NCBI GenBank assembly: GCA_950022655.1
Contig: OX465581.1
Span: forward strand, 108,173,125-108,237,124
Source of the DNA: Alentia gelatinosa
Taxonomy: Eukaryota > Annelida > Polychaeta > Phyllodocida > Polynoidae
Direction of reading: 5' to 3'
Length of the DNA: 64,000 nucleotides
Positions 21,884 through 33,452 of the stretch are shown one piece after another. Position 1 is the first letter of the stretch. Each line of letters starts with the position of its first letter. The notes under the pieces are model-generated. The model was not told the origin of the DNA and did not search any database. It saw only the letters and a program-made list of their open reading frames with translations. Position numbers and translations under genes: made by a program.

Positions 21884-22939
21884 CTATTTAGGATCTATTT
21901 TCTCGTTTGATTTATCCTTTGAGCCTTTTTTGCACGACTGGACCGGATGACCCTGGCCACAATAAGAACAATCATGTCGATAAAGACAGTTAGGGAAAAC
22001 ACAACCCTTGGAGGTATTGAATTTCCAGCAAACCCCCTCGTTCTTACCTTCTTGACGTCTATTGGTTGATTTCTTTTCAACCTTGTCTTTTAACTTTTTC
22101 GAAAGGTTAACGAAAGCAAAAGTTGTCTCATAATTAAGGAACTTTTCTGTTAAAAAGGAGTCACCATAGCCGAAGCCTTCCATACCTAAACTGTCTGCTT
22201 TTTCACGCATTGCTAAATCATACTCCACGAGGGATTTGCCCGTATGGGTAGGTTTGCGGTCAATTAGATACGAGATATGATCTGCTAAACCTTCAGTATT
22301 CAAACCTTGTGAAGACAAAGTTCTCAATAGTCCCATATTTGCGCTGAGTATCTGGTCAAACGTTGGATTATCACAGCTAGGAGGTAGAAAAGGAGTAAGT
22401 GAAAAGAATTTGGACTTACGCTTTACTTTCTCTGAACAAGCATGTGTGCCGGTGCAATTTGGTGCATTTCCTTCCACGTGCGGTGGAAGAAATATTTTTG
22501 CATTAGGATACACAGGTCTTAAACTAGGGTTGGTTTGTAACCCCCGAGGCAATGAAGCTTGACCGACAATTTCATGGGTGAATGCGTTAGGCATTGCACT
22601 ATCGCTACCACGTGGCACCCTTTCAGACTGGCCGGCACCTTCCTCGGAACTATTTCTCAACTCAAAGTCTCGAAAACTGGAACATAATACCTGTATATCA
22701 GACTTAATAGAGGAGACCTCCTTCTTTAGCTTGTTATGTTCTAACAATAGGTTACTCACCCAAGGGGGCTTTTGCCACGGGGATCCGCCACCGCTTTCTG
22801 CCCTGTCTCCAACCGCTCCCAATTCCTCCTCTGTACTCTGTGTAGAAGTCCTCTGTAACTCCTTAAATTTACAGGTGGGACAGCCTTCTCTATGTGACCG
22901 ACCATCGTAGTCCAAGCCACAAGTGTCACACTTGCGCAT
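21884..22939 (-). CDS. Gag-like protein of the DIRS-like element
   Basis: 351 codons from the first true ATG at 22939; the frame is open a few codons upstream without an ATG. The N-terminus carries a zinc-ribbon-like CDTCG...CPTC pair, the middle is low complexity with a short coiled-coil-like stretch (HNKLKKEVSSIKSDIQVL), and the C-terminus has CWKFN-x5-C-x4-C-x3-H followed directly by a C-x2-C-x3-H-x4-C knuckle. A CCCH motif followed by a knuckle near the C-terminus is, to my knowledge, a usual arrangement in Gag proteins of tyrosine-recombinase retroelements. It stops with TAG 102 nt before the RT start. The reading frame is intact. Confidence 0.8.
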   Translation of the reverse strand: MRKCDTCGLDYDGRSHREGCPTCKFKELQRTSTQSTEEELGAVGDRAESGGGSPWQKPPWVSNLLLEHNKLKKEVSSIKSDIQVLCSSFRDFELRNSSEEGAGQSERVPRGSDSAMPNAFTHEIVGQASLPRGLQTNPSLRPVYPNAKIFLPPHVEGNAPNCTGTHACSEKVKRKSKFFSLTPFLPPSCDNPTFDQILSANMGLLRTLSSQGLNTEGLADHISYLIDRKPTHTGKSLVEYDLAMREKADSLGMEGFGYGDSFLTEKFLNYETTFAFVNLSKKLKDKVEKKSTNRRQEGKNEGVCWKFNTSKGCVFPNCLYRHDCSYCGQGHPVQSCKKGSKDKSNEKIDPK

Positions 22940-23213
22940 GGTAACCAAAAGGTATACCAAAAACGGACAAAAGTCACTGAAAAGTCGACCAAAGTCGAGA
23001 AAAAAATCTGAAGCGTGGTGGGTCGGCGGTGGCGGATCCCTGTAGAGTGAGTTCGATCCCTGGTCCTGCCCGTCCTTTTATGGTCTGGTATCTGATGCCC
23101 TCTGGTGTCAGGTTCCTGAGTTGTTGGTCCCTGGTCCATGAACGCCGTGGTCCCCTGGTGAGACTTTACTGGACTACTATTTTATATGTCCATAAAGACT
23201 AGTCTTTATGATT

Positions 23214-23229
23214 CACATATATATATACA

Positions 23230-23301
<72 letters not shown>

Positions 23302-23334
23302 CAAATATATATATATATAAATATATATATATAT
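23214..23334. repeat. (AT)n-rich microsatellite with TAC interruptions
   Basis: About 120 nt of ATAT with occasional ATAC and AAAT interruptions, next to the presumed 5' end of the DIRS-like element. Confidence 0.95.
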
Positions 23335-23734
23335 AGATGAGAGAATTTCACAGTTATCTAGGATGCAAGAAGAGGAGCCGGGTCTATTGCAAACATTTAT
23401 TTGCTTAGTAGCCGATTGCTCCTGTATATCTTGTACAAAAGGCGGATTTATCAAAACATGCTGTAACCACAGACACATACACCTATCATACCGAATAGTA
23501 TTACAGAGTGTGCACTATTTATTTCCAACTACGATTTAATACAGGCGAGTCTTTCCGCATACAGAGTTATGATAGTTCATTTCAAATTGTTGGCCTGTAA
23601 TATCATCAAGTGTTACAGACTCTCTTTTTAATTTTTTCCGAGCTAAAGTGTTGTGCGAATCCCCAAGTGATTGATTACGAAGCAATCTCATATGAAACAT
23701 GAGCTCAGCTATATGTATGCAATTGCGTACTTAC

Positions 23735-23772
23735 GTCCCATAGGAGATTCTGATCTGTAGGCGGCGGATAAT
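23735..23772 (-). CDS. 38-nt internal exon of an unidentified gene
   Basis: A strong acceptor (CTTATTGCTTTTCAG, AG at 23774-23773) and a consensus donor (GTAAGT at 23734-23729) bracket 38 nt. In one phase it reads (D)YPPPTDQNLLWD and ends on a codon boundary, a plausible juxtamembrane or linker peptide. The other two phases are also open, so the reading is not certain. Splice-site quality on both sides is the evidence; no homology is recognised. The next minus-strand exon with good support is at 15539, also phase 0, so the DIRS-like element may lie in one of this gene's introns. Confidence 0.4.
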
Positions 23773-25263
23773 CTGAAAAGCAATAAGATTGCATCATCCC
23801 ACAGTTTTTTAACCAATATTTATTCACAGATAAAAAAAGGGACCGAGATCCCTCGAGATGTGCATGGGCGGTACCTTGATAGACCCATTGAAATTGCTTC
23901 ATCGCCATGACTCCATGGGAATGGTCAAATGGTTTGTCATAAAATATCTAGTGCCCTGTCGGATAGATATTATTTCCATGCACACATAAGCTTCAAATCT
24001 TCAGTGAACATCTGGATTTTATTGCCATATTTCCTTTGTTTTCTGGGCTATTTACTTGATACATTTTATCATTATCGGACAATTTTGGAATTGAATCTAC
24101 TAAATCTTTGTTCAGAAGCTACTAGTCACAAGTTATCATTTTTTGCATGCCTCTTATATGAATTAAGGCAGATATGACATGTATATGCCTGTTTCTATAT
24201 GCATTTATGTTGAATTTTAGATGACGATAACCGATACATGCATTATATATAGTCGGGAGGGCAATACCTTTCGTTTTATAGATTGTTTTCATGGAATATT
24301 ATCTTGGTCTCTTGTTAGTCTTGATTTAAATCAATTCTGTTTATAATGGATCGAGCACGGATTTTATTCTCCAATCTAACATAATATATCATGCCCTGTA
24401 CTTTTAAACTAGACAATTAGAAAAGGTAAAACTATTCTGAATGAAGCATTGTTCTGAAATCAATACAAATGCAATCAACACCAATACCGTTAGGGAATCC
24501 TTTTTCTGCAAGCAATAACATTTTCCATTATAGTTCCACAGCGTCATTTTTTGTGCATTTCATATTTTCTTTAACTTAAGGACTGGATCAGCAATTAGTT
24601 CAAGAGAATTGGATGCGACACCCATATTACTATAGGTTAATGCAATAACCACGTGGCGATGGGTCTGCATGCATGCGTCTTATCAGATGCTGACGATACA
24701 AATCGATGGCAAATGAACAGTGTCAGTTGGATGCCCCGGACGGCATGAAAATCAAATATTGTAATTTCCTGCTTGGCCGTGTTGCGCTTGCGTCTGGTGG
24801 AGAATGACGCGGTAGGCCACTCTCCATTCGCAATTTGTTTCGCTGCGCTTCACTATGTAAGGGTAGGGGAAGCGTGGGCCGCAACTAAACCTCTGTTTGG
24901 GAGAGTGGAGGCGGACGCACATTGACTAGGGCTCCCTCTACTGGACATTAGTAATGGCGGGTTTAGAAACGAGACAGAATTGGTCACGTGAGCCAGAACA
25001 GACAGATATGAACGTTCTTTATGATAACCGCCCAGGAAGAAGTCTAACCAAAGCTTTTATATGGCATATGTATTCATGAGGTTCATCTTCTCGCCCATCA
25101 ATTTTATTTCCCTTTTCCATTTGCCATAGGAGTCCTAAAAACATCTTATCAAATTGGTTCAGAAGCAAGCACATGATACGATTCAGCTATATTGTTCTCT
25201 CCCTCCGGACATTCTCCCAACTATAGCTGCTTGTTCTCGAGAGGAACAGCAAACCTGATCGAT
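23773..25263. other. Non-coding, nothing firm
   Basis: AT-rich apart from a GC-richer block at 24720-24960. No exon or inverted repeat supported. Confidence 0.3.
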
Positions 25264-25976
25264 CCTTAGGGACCAGCCATATAGTATGTACGTAAAGTCT
25301 CGTAAAAGGTTGGACCTCTCACCCCGCTCTCCATATTGTAAGCGATTGGTTAAAGAAGGGACGTACGCAAAATGTACACCCCATCACAACCCAACCCACT
25401 ACGAATGTATTCATGGATGGCTCCTTAATCAATGTGATACCCTTTTAAATTTTCCTTCTACTGCCTGTGAAGCCCCCTCACTCCGCCTTAAGGAGCCTCG
25501 TGGCTTTTTAAAGCAGAAGAGGACAACCATCACAACTGGTAGTATATTCAGTCAATTAAGTAGGCAAAAATCAGGGTTCTGGAACACCTCAGGTGGGTCT
25601 AGTCATACACTAATTCCATGGGAGATTTTGACTAACCTCATACAATCCCAAATACATCAGATACCTAGGTGCAAACAACATTTACTGAGCCATGTCACAG
25701 CCATTACCAACACATGGCTTTCACTGGACTGACAAAGTTTATATCCTGTTTATGTCAGATAACTCAGGTAAAGGCTACATCTTGGAGGTGGACCTAGAAG
25801 GGTGGGCCATCCATAACGTACTTATACACTGAGGATGGTGGGTTGGGGATTGGGAGTAAATAATTTGTACATTTTGCGTATGCTCCGTCTTTATTCTATT
25901 GCGTAAAGGATTGGTAGGAGGATTGGTCCAACGATTCTGAAATTCTGCGATCATGCTTCATGGATGGTCCCTTACC
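25264..25976. mobile_element. Imperfect TIR element, about 710 bp
   Basis: The left end (TTAGGGACCAGCCAT...GGTTGGACC) is matched by the reverse complement of the right end (GTAAGGGACCATCCAT...CGTTGGACC). A further subterminal inverted pair, TACGCAAAATGTAC and GTACATTTTGCGTA, lies at about 25369 and 25867. The ends are diverged, so the element is old. Confidence 0.5.
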
Positions 25977-28900
25977 GTACCCAACTACACGGTCTACATA
26001 ATGACCATCCCTAGCCCCTGAGAGAGAGGCCATTAGAGGAAAAGTCGTTGAACATTTCTGGTTCCACCAAACGATTACTGCACTAAATGTGGCGCATGAT
26101 CAGTCGGCAGTGCGAAATGCCATAATCGGTGGTCGTTATCGGCACGTGGATATGCCGCATAAGATGTTGGGCCACACCTCTCGTTCTGCCACTTCCCTTG
26201 ATCAACTGGACTGAATTAACGGGAAACAATTAGTTTATGTTATACTGATAAATTATGATATATACTAACTTGCTAGAAAGACGCCTACAATAGTGAGGTG
26301 TGCTCCAAATGATGTGATGTACACCTAGAGTGTAAATCCCGTGCTCGCGGTATAATCTCTGAGAGTGGGAAGACGTTTGAATATTGCAGAAACTGTAGTT
26401 CAGGCAGCATATGAAAATCATTTGGTTTATTAAGTCTATATCAGGAGAACGTCCTAACTCAAAACACAGCGATCACCACAAATCTAGAATATACATAGTC
26501 AGCACACTGACTCCGGCGCATATCGGCACGAACGAGCCAATTCGAGCATGTGTTGGCATATATAGATCTAGTCGTGCTGAAGCACCCAGCGAGCAGCTCC
26601 CAGCCACTTCGCCTGACTTCCTCACCACTCCTATCTACTCAGACCAACCCATCCATCGAGCAACACAGACATAAAAATAAAGCCAATATATGCAAACGTC
26701 AATCAGCAGTCATAGATTAGAGTATGCTACTCTCAGCAGAGGTAAGGGGCGCATAGGACGAGTTGGCCAACTGAACACGGTGTAAAACTTTAATAACGAC
26801 AGACACTCAATAAAAATCAACGTAAGTGTATTATACATAAGGTGTCTATTAATGCCTACATGGAAGATCGCCTACTGCTTGTGAATGTAACTTTTTTTAC
26901 TCGAATAAAAAAAATTCTGATTCTGTACACTTAGAGTGTAAAACCCATGCAATAGGCCAGTTGGAGTTATGTCCACGTCCATTTACACAACTGTCCGATT
27001 ATTCCGATCACTGCACATATGGCACACCCCTGTTGTTTCCTTTCAATTGGAATTTATCAGTAAATGGTAAATCCAATTTTGCATCAGCAGTTTTGATTAT
27101 AAAATCTTTCTAAACCCCGATTGTGTATCATTTGATTAATTACAAATGACAAATCCACCATTCATTTGATTTTAGGTGTTTTTTTAAACAGCTTTTACTT
27201 TCAAAACACGCCGACGTAGATATCACATTTGTGCCCTGTCTACGCCGGATGACCAATACAGCAATTATGCGCGCGTAGATACACGTCAAACATGTGATCT
27301 ACATGGAAGGGATATTCATCTCTCATCATCAACCCTCTATGTGATGCTACAAGAATCGGAACACGAATAAATCTACCTCATGTCGCATACCATATTGCCC
27401 ACAAGTTACAAATTACATGTACTGCCTATGCTGCTTGACACAAGAATAAAGAGTCATATTTCCAAATTATGATAAAATGACTCTTGGTTCGAAAGTTGAC
27501 TAGCAAAGGGAACTGTACTATATGGCATTGCCATAAAAATGTACCCGAGAGCACTGCATGTATATGTTGCTACGGTTCCCCTCAGTCTCATTACCTTGGA
27601 CCATGCCATCTATTAGCCAGTGTACCTGGCCCTGTCCCAAACAGGACCGGGATCCTCTGCCATCCACCGGGTTGTCATTTTATACAGGCCGCACTCTGAC
27701 ATGTATGTTAACTAAATTGAATCAATAAATATATACCCATTTGTCTTTGATAACCTTCAAAATGAATTTCTCTTACTATATAATTGTGTATTTAGAGGTT
27801 GTTTTCCAGGGGAGCTTGGCTGCTTCTCAAGTCCAGCCATTTTGTTCAGTCTTCCTCATTGGTGCCCAAACTGCACAGTGCCTTGCCAATTAACATAGAA
27901 CAGCTGTCCCTCCCTATATGAGGGGTGAATACGTTACCTAGCCCTCTATTAATCCACGTGCCCTGCCCACAACCACACACACCATCCGCCACCTTTTGTT
28001 GCCCTTTGCTAGCCGTCCAGCAACCACCAGCCCCGACATGGGGACACTTCACCTTCACCTTACTTAATTATTTAGCCTGCCTGGTCTGTCTAGATATGGT
28101 GAAATTGTGCCAGGAATCTGCAGGCCCCGGTCTGTGGCCTAAAATTACCATCCTGGGAATTCCAATCCAAAATCCAATCCAAATGCGAAGTGTTAGCTTC
28201 AATTATAGGGTTTTCACCCTAAACAAACATTGGATTGAAAAATACAGTGTTTAAAGATTATGCTGAAAAATATTGGAAATAAGGGTAAACTTCGCAATTA
28301 TTTGTCCACTGGCTATGGTAATATTTGTTGCCAATATTTTATAAAGAAACTGAAATAAATTGTGGGGAGTAATCCGTCCCCTGTACAGAATACATCACGA
28401 ATCATTCTCTACGTAATCCACACTTGATGTCAGATGTGCACAGGGCTTATGCTTCCCTGTCTGGCAAAGTTTGCACTTAATTAGCAACAGAGAGACACCG
28501 AATATAGAATACATATGAAATAAGCTCACAGAAGGGCATTTATAGGTCGCTCCAGAATGTAGTTCTCATTAGTTGCTGTGGCCAGGGGACCGTGAGGTAC
28601 CAGGAGATGAATCAAATATGCTAACGTGAGAAGCCCAGGCGATTCGCAGACAGTTGTTGACATTTCCGCTATATGAAGCTGGCAGCTGGGCAACGTCTTC
28701 AGAATGGTGTTTTAGCCAGAAGTGCTGCCTGTTACCGTTCCAGTGATCTGATGAAATAAATGTCACAGAACCACATTCATTGGAATTCACAGGGGCTTTT
28801 TAAGATAGCTATTAGAGGCGGGAATAGAGGACAGCTACAATAGGACTAGAGAAGAAAGGCGAATTAGAAGATGGTGAATGGAGAATGAAAGAGGATGAGC

Positions 28901-28990
28901 GTTCCATGAATACCAACTTTAAAAAAAAGATGAAGAATGTGGACGAACAGTATAACGAATTCTCATAATTGCATCTTGAGAATTGGAAAG
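25977..28990. other. Non-coding, short repeats only
   Basis: A motif ACAC-TAGAGTGTAAA occurs near 26323 and 26928. Frames here lack splice sites and homology. Nothing else is recognised. Confidence 0.3.
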
Positions 28991-28999
28991 AACGGACCC

Positions 29000-29002
<3 letters not shown>

Positions 29003-29044
<42 letters not shown>
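29003..29044 (+). repeat. (GA)n microsatellite
   Basis: About 42 nt of GA repeats. The 170-codon frame on the opposite strand crosses it and is not coding. Confidence 0.95.
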
Positions 29045-29047
<3 letters not shown>

Positions 29048-30810
29048 GATTGATAGAAGAGAGATAAGCTAAGAAAGAAAAAAGTGTGAGGCGGTGGGGG
29101 TGGACAAAAGAGTTAGCTCGCGGGATGCAGTAATGGAAGGTGAGACTGAAACAACTGCAATGTGCAATATTAAGGAGAAGTAGGAATACGACAGCTAATA
29201 CTGATCCTCCACGGAAATCTATCAGAGTAAAAAGACATGGTTGTGCCTGGATTCTTGCAAAAAGCCCAGACAGGACGAGATTCATCTCCGTGGTAAACGT
29301 GATCTGACCAATGCAATTCACCACAGGATTTTTATATCAAAGGCAAAGCTATGTAATCCTCGGGCTGCATCAGCATACCAACTGGGTTATTGATGTCGTC
29401 TATAAATGTTTATCATTGCTGGTTTGAACCTCACAGCCGCCGGTCTCACCTTGTAATCCACCGCACCTTCTCAGCGTAAAAGACTAAGCTTTCCCAAACA
29501 AACCAAAAGCATCCCCAGAGCCACAGACTAACCCTACACCTCCTTTCGTTACGACCCTCTTGTGGAACTCTGTCGATTTCCCCTACCGGACATAATCCTC
29601 TTTCAAACGGGTAGAAGCTAGTAGAAGCCAAAGAGCTTTATTGTGAGCAGATTCTTTGAGGCCCTGCACCGAAGCAACTGCCGGATGTTGGGCGCCTTAA
29701 AGTGGCTGCCACTCGACCTGCCAACGTGTCTTCCTATGTATAGAGTCTCCGCATAGTTGAAATGTGGATTACATTAATGCATATCTTAGGTGAAGGCTAC
29801 GCTTTCTTGTTATGGTAGAGGAGCAAATAGCCTAAAAATGGGTCAGATTGACCCCCGAAGGTCTACTGCATGAAACTTGGCATATTAGTCAATTATGACC
29901 TCAGGAATCTGAATCTGATGCAGGTTTGTTCCAAAAAGTGAAGCAACATACTCGTTTCCATGGTAACAGAAGGAAAGCATAGTTTGATACCTACTGACAT
30001 AAAAAATACCTTGATAAAAAGAGATGAACAAATGCATTTCTTCTGTCAGTAGAATTTATCATTCGTTGGCCAAAAGTGTACTCTATGAAAATATGCCCTT
30101 TTCTGTTTTTTATTTCAATAGTAATCAGATCTGATATATGATAGATTCATCTCCTAATTTAGATTCATATGAGCCGGATCAAATATCCGACGGGAAAATG
30201 TCTGCCAGGCGAAATGTCCCTGGCCGAAATGCCCCCTGAGAATTCGCCCATTTGCCCCTCAATCTCATATTCCTTTCTTCTTTCACTTTTTGAGTCAGTG
30301 TCTTTCAATATCATTTCTGTCGGCGTCTATCCCCCGAGGACTGTTGCCCGGGGCTTCTGGGTGCCACATTGAGTAGAACTGTTATGGTGTGTCTCCGTGG
30401 CTTACTATTTAAAAGAAAATCTATAGCTCCCTAGGTAATTTGCTATTTGACCGAGTCAGTGTCTTCCAGGTCGTATGTGGAATATTACGGTATATCTTTT
30501 TTGTTTTCGACATGCTGTTCTTACTCATTGGGCCAAGGGGGTTACTATCTGACAACATTAATTTCGCTATCTATATTTGGGATTTTAATTTCTGTCAGTC
30601 GGTAGGTTATTTCCCTCACTGTTTTTAGATATATATGATTGGCTGTTTGTATGCATTGTCGTAACATGACTTTGCGAACCGAGCCAATCTCCATATCCAA
30701 TGTATTGGGAAAATGAAAGCAAGAGGAATAAGTAAAGGAAAGGATACATTATTAGTAAGAATCACCTTCGCAGTTAATGAAAGGTCCATAGAGTGAGCAT
30801 TAAGTAATAT
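29045..30810. other. Non-coding, nothing firm
   Basis: Near 30185-30235 the text alternates short GGCGAAATGTC/GGCCGAAATG-like motifs, perhaps a transposon end. A minus-strand donor GTGAGA near 29450 follows an open frame that has no ATG start. Neither is enough for a call. Confidence 0.3.
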
Positions 30811-30959
30811 TAGGAAACGTCCTTACTGTGGACGAAACGATTCCTGTTCGAGGTCAGTCGTCGATTTCATACTGCCTGACGCCATAGGCGGAAGGCAGTA
30901 TGAAATCAAAGACTGACCGAGAACTAGAATCATTTCGCCCATAGTGAGGACGTTTGCTT
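30811..30959. mobile_element. Foldback hairpin MITE, about 150 bp
   Basis: Arms of about 65 bp mirror each other: GGAAACGTCC...GAAACGATTC...GGTCAGTC...GATTTCATACTGCCT and AGGCAGTATGAAATC...GACTGACC...GAATCATTTC...GGACGTTTGC, around a short loop. No frame. Different in sequence from the hairpins at 17424, 46827 and 50093. Confidence 0.8.
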
Positions 30960-31924
30960 ATTATCATATACCTAAAATCAATGAAAAAACGTTATTTCGA
31001 TGACTTATTAAGTCACACTTACAGCGGGCACGAACATTATTATTACTGCACCCCTAGCAGCGGGCAGTATTTCATAGACATTCGCACACAGGTATATAAT
31101 AATAACCATTTACCCAGGGATGGATGTGCTGAACCTAATCCCAGCTTCATGTTCTGGCTGGGATGAATAATCATTTGGGAATATACTTGCAGCATCAGTA
31201 TAATCCCGACTCGGAGTTTCTTATGTAAATGCCTCTTAGGAGGTCATACAAAAGGTAGTGCATCGCGATACCGTAATGGGCCTACGTTGAGTTTCACTCA
31301 GGCCTTAAGTATTGCTTTTAACAAAGAACTTGACGATACATCATAAAACCCCTTCTATTTGCTCCATGGTAATCGTCGTGGCCCACATAACTTTGGCCAT
31401 GACACCTAAAAAAGAAATCTCTTTCCAGATTACCATTGACATATTGCCACTATATCAAGAAATCTCTCGGTCTTTGATATAGGGCAATTTGTGGTGGTTC
31501 TGTACGATGGCAGCAGGTGGAAATAAAAGGTGAGATAGGGATTCTTTATCCTCTTTTTTATAGTTAATAGAGCGAAATTGTGATCTAATAGTATTCTGCT
31601 AAAGTTTCAACTTAAATAGTGTGCGGTAGTTAGTATGGGGAAGAAGTGATATATGTGAATATCAGAATAGGGTGAAATGTATAACTGAATCGTGGGTTGA
31701 TGAGGACCACGGGCCGGGCCATTCATCGTTGAAACGATTATACGATTACATTTGTATAGCATGGCTAACCATGCATTTCGATTTCGATTGTTTATCCTTC
31801 TTTCCAAATTAACCTGAACAAAAATGGAGCTCTCACCATATACATATACACATATATATGTGTCTATGATTCGGGACTCACCTCGGTCAATTGCGATCAC
31901 AGTCGGTAACTTGATAGGGGGGGG
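30960..31924. other. Non-coding, nothing recognised
   Basis: No exon or repeat that I can support. Confidence 0.3.
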
Positions 31925-32314
31925 GGTGTCCACCTACTACGATTTTGCTCCCGACGCACTACGATTAAGGCGTCGGCGAGCTCTACAACACACAAATGAA
32001 AATTGTTGTGCAACTGTAGAGCTCGGCATCAATTAGTCAGGTTTTGTTGCTGAGCTCTATGACACATGCCGACGCGATCCAATAAAAAAAACACCTTGAA
32101 TCATATGGTGTCTACGAAATTCAAACATGTTTTAATTTTGTAGTATATCATAGCGCATCATAGCCCTATCAGTGGCCTTTAGCTATCGCAGAGCACATCG
32201 GGACAAAAATCAATACTCCTAATATACTATGACAGGCTATAACGTATTAAAACAGACCGCCCGATGCGCTACGATGTCAGCGACGTAGTCCACTGTATAG
32301 TAGGTGGGAGGCCT
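31925..32314. mobile_element. MITE family B, copy 1
   Basis: The left end GGTGTCCACCTACTACGAT is matched, inverted and imperfectly, by ATAGTAGGTGGGAGGCC at the right. The body holds a second inverted pair, GAGCTCTACA... / ...TGTAGAGCTC (31979-32028). It shares its end with 39421-39694. Confidence 0.7.
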
Positions 32315-32760
32315 GTCTAAAGCAGCTAATCCACCAAACAGGCGCTCCACAGACAGGTTTTTACGCTCCAGCCGGCGTCGCTCACCTACCTCCCCCCCCC
32401 CCCCCCCCCCCCCCCCACACAAATCTAAAATCTACTTGCTGATCCACCAAAACTACTATTTCTAAGCTCTATGACTACAACACGTACACATGGTGCTCAG
32501 TGGGTGCCCAGCATGCGGATCCACCAAGCTCTGGTGCCGGCAAGGCAATGGAGACAACAGGTTTACTGCTGCCATCTGGTGGACATTGGCGGCAGTAACG
32601 CAAAAGGCGAGTTACCCGTTCATCCGATAGATGGCGCACAGAGTGCTTCTGCACACACTGCACTGCATAACCTGGTAATTGAGTGAAGCAGTGTGGCGCC
32701 ATGTCAGGATTTGTATATATGGTTTAATTTGAATAAGTATAAGTGTGCCTGGCAGAAATG
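32315..32760. mobile_element. TIR element family D, AT-richer copy
   Basis: Related to the GC-rich element at 10252-11314: GTTTTTACGCTCCAGCCGGCG matches GTTTTTGCCCTCCAGCCGGCG, and TCTGGTGGACATTGG...GCAGTAACGC matches TCTGGTGGACGTTGG...GCACTAACGC. The motif ATCCACCAA recurs three times (near 32329, 32440 and 32519). A 25-nt C run sits at 32392-32416. It directly abuts family B copy 1. The right limit is uncertain. Confidence 0.55.
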
Positions 32761-33340
32761 ATCGCTACTCAGACAGTGGCAATCGCCCCTGGCGATCTGC
32801 GACCACATCTGACAAACACTTACCATCCTGGATCGCCCAAACGGTCTCGGGATCGCTCTCCGAACGTTAGTGATCTCAGCTAGCGATTGTCACTACTGAA
32901 AAACACCCCCAGGTTCATAGACGAATATAGTAGAAATAGTCTATCATTAGGGCCCTTGTGAAAGGGATCGTTTACCTGAATGTAAATTACAATGTGGCCA
33001 TCAACTTCAGCACAAAGGACTGCGGGTGGACGCCATTTATTTTCATCAAGTCCGTCCCTGGAGGATTATAGCACCCTGGAGAAAGGTCTACATCAAATGC
33101 CCTTTTCCGTTCAGGCATAACCGCCGCCTGAGGCCTCAATGACATTTCACATTTATTACCGCTGGCTAAAGTGGATGCACACTTTCAACGCAACCATTGC
33201 CGTGCCTGACTACTCAAGATACCTTAAAATTAAAAGAGTGCTGGAGAATGACTTCATGCACTGTGCGTTTCTTTCTGTGAGCGACTATCAGCGATAAAAC
33301 GGGAAACTTTTGCAGGTCTAGCGTTTTATAACATCCGGTG
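32761..33340. other. Non-coding upstream of a candidate promoter
   Basis: GATCGC motifs recur at 32760-32890. No exon seen. Confidence 0.3.
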
Positions 33341-33363
33341 GATTCTCGCTACCTCTCGTGACC

Positions 33364-33373
33364 TCTCGCGAGA
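33364..33373 (+). promoter_or_regulatory. TCTCGCGAGA core-promoter motif
   Basis: A perfect palindromic TCTCGCGAGA at 33364-33373 lies within a CpG-rich stretch (33340-33620), flanked by several CTCTCG half-motifs, 69 bp upstream of an ATG with a consensus splice donor. In animals this decamer marks CpG-type promoters of broadly expressed genes. Confidence 0.5.
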
Positions 33374-33441
33374 GCCTCTCGCAACCTGGCGTGGACTGTG
33401 GCAGGCCCTCGGAAATTATCGGGGGCCTCTCGTAACAGACG

Positions 33442-33452
33442 ATGGCAGACAG
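33442..33452 (+). CDS. Candidate first coding exon (MAD-) of an unidentified gene
   Basis: ATGGCAGACAG is followed by GTGAGC, giving Met-Ala-Asp and two bases of the next codon. Support comes from the donor, the CpG-rich setting and the TCTCGCGAGA motif just upstream. No downstream exon in phase 2 could be fixed, so product and gene extent are unknown. A minus-strand frame (33662-33318) covers the same sequence and begins with an acidic peptide; it could be an antisense first exon or only a shadow. Confidence 0.35.

Larger units (their letters stand above)
19690..23170 (-). mobile_element. DIRS-like tyrosine-recombinase retrotransposon, 3' truncated
   Basis: On the minus strand the order is gag, RT-RNase H, tyrosine recombinase, as in DIRS/Ngaro elements and unlike LTR or LINE elements. 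Gag and RT frames are uninterrupted, so the insertion is probably young. The recombinase ends after its N-terminal domain at the 19600-19682 microsatellite, and another dinucleotide repeat begins about 40 bp beyond the apparent 5' end (23214). I could not find the terminal or internal complementary repeats expected of a full DIRS element. The 5' limit is uncertain (22940-23213). Confidence 0.85.

Noticed and set aside
28812..29324. 170-codon hydrophobic minus-strand frame
   Set aside because: It crosses the (GA)n microsatellite, which translates to a Ser-Leu run; the rest has no coding character or splice sites.
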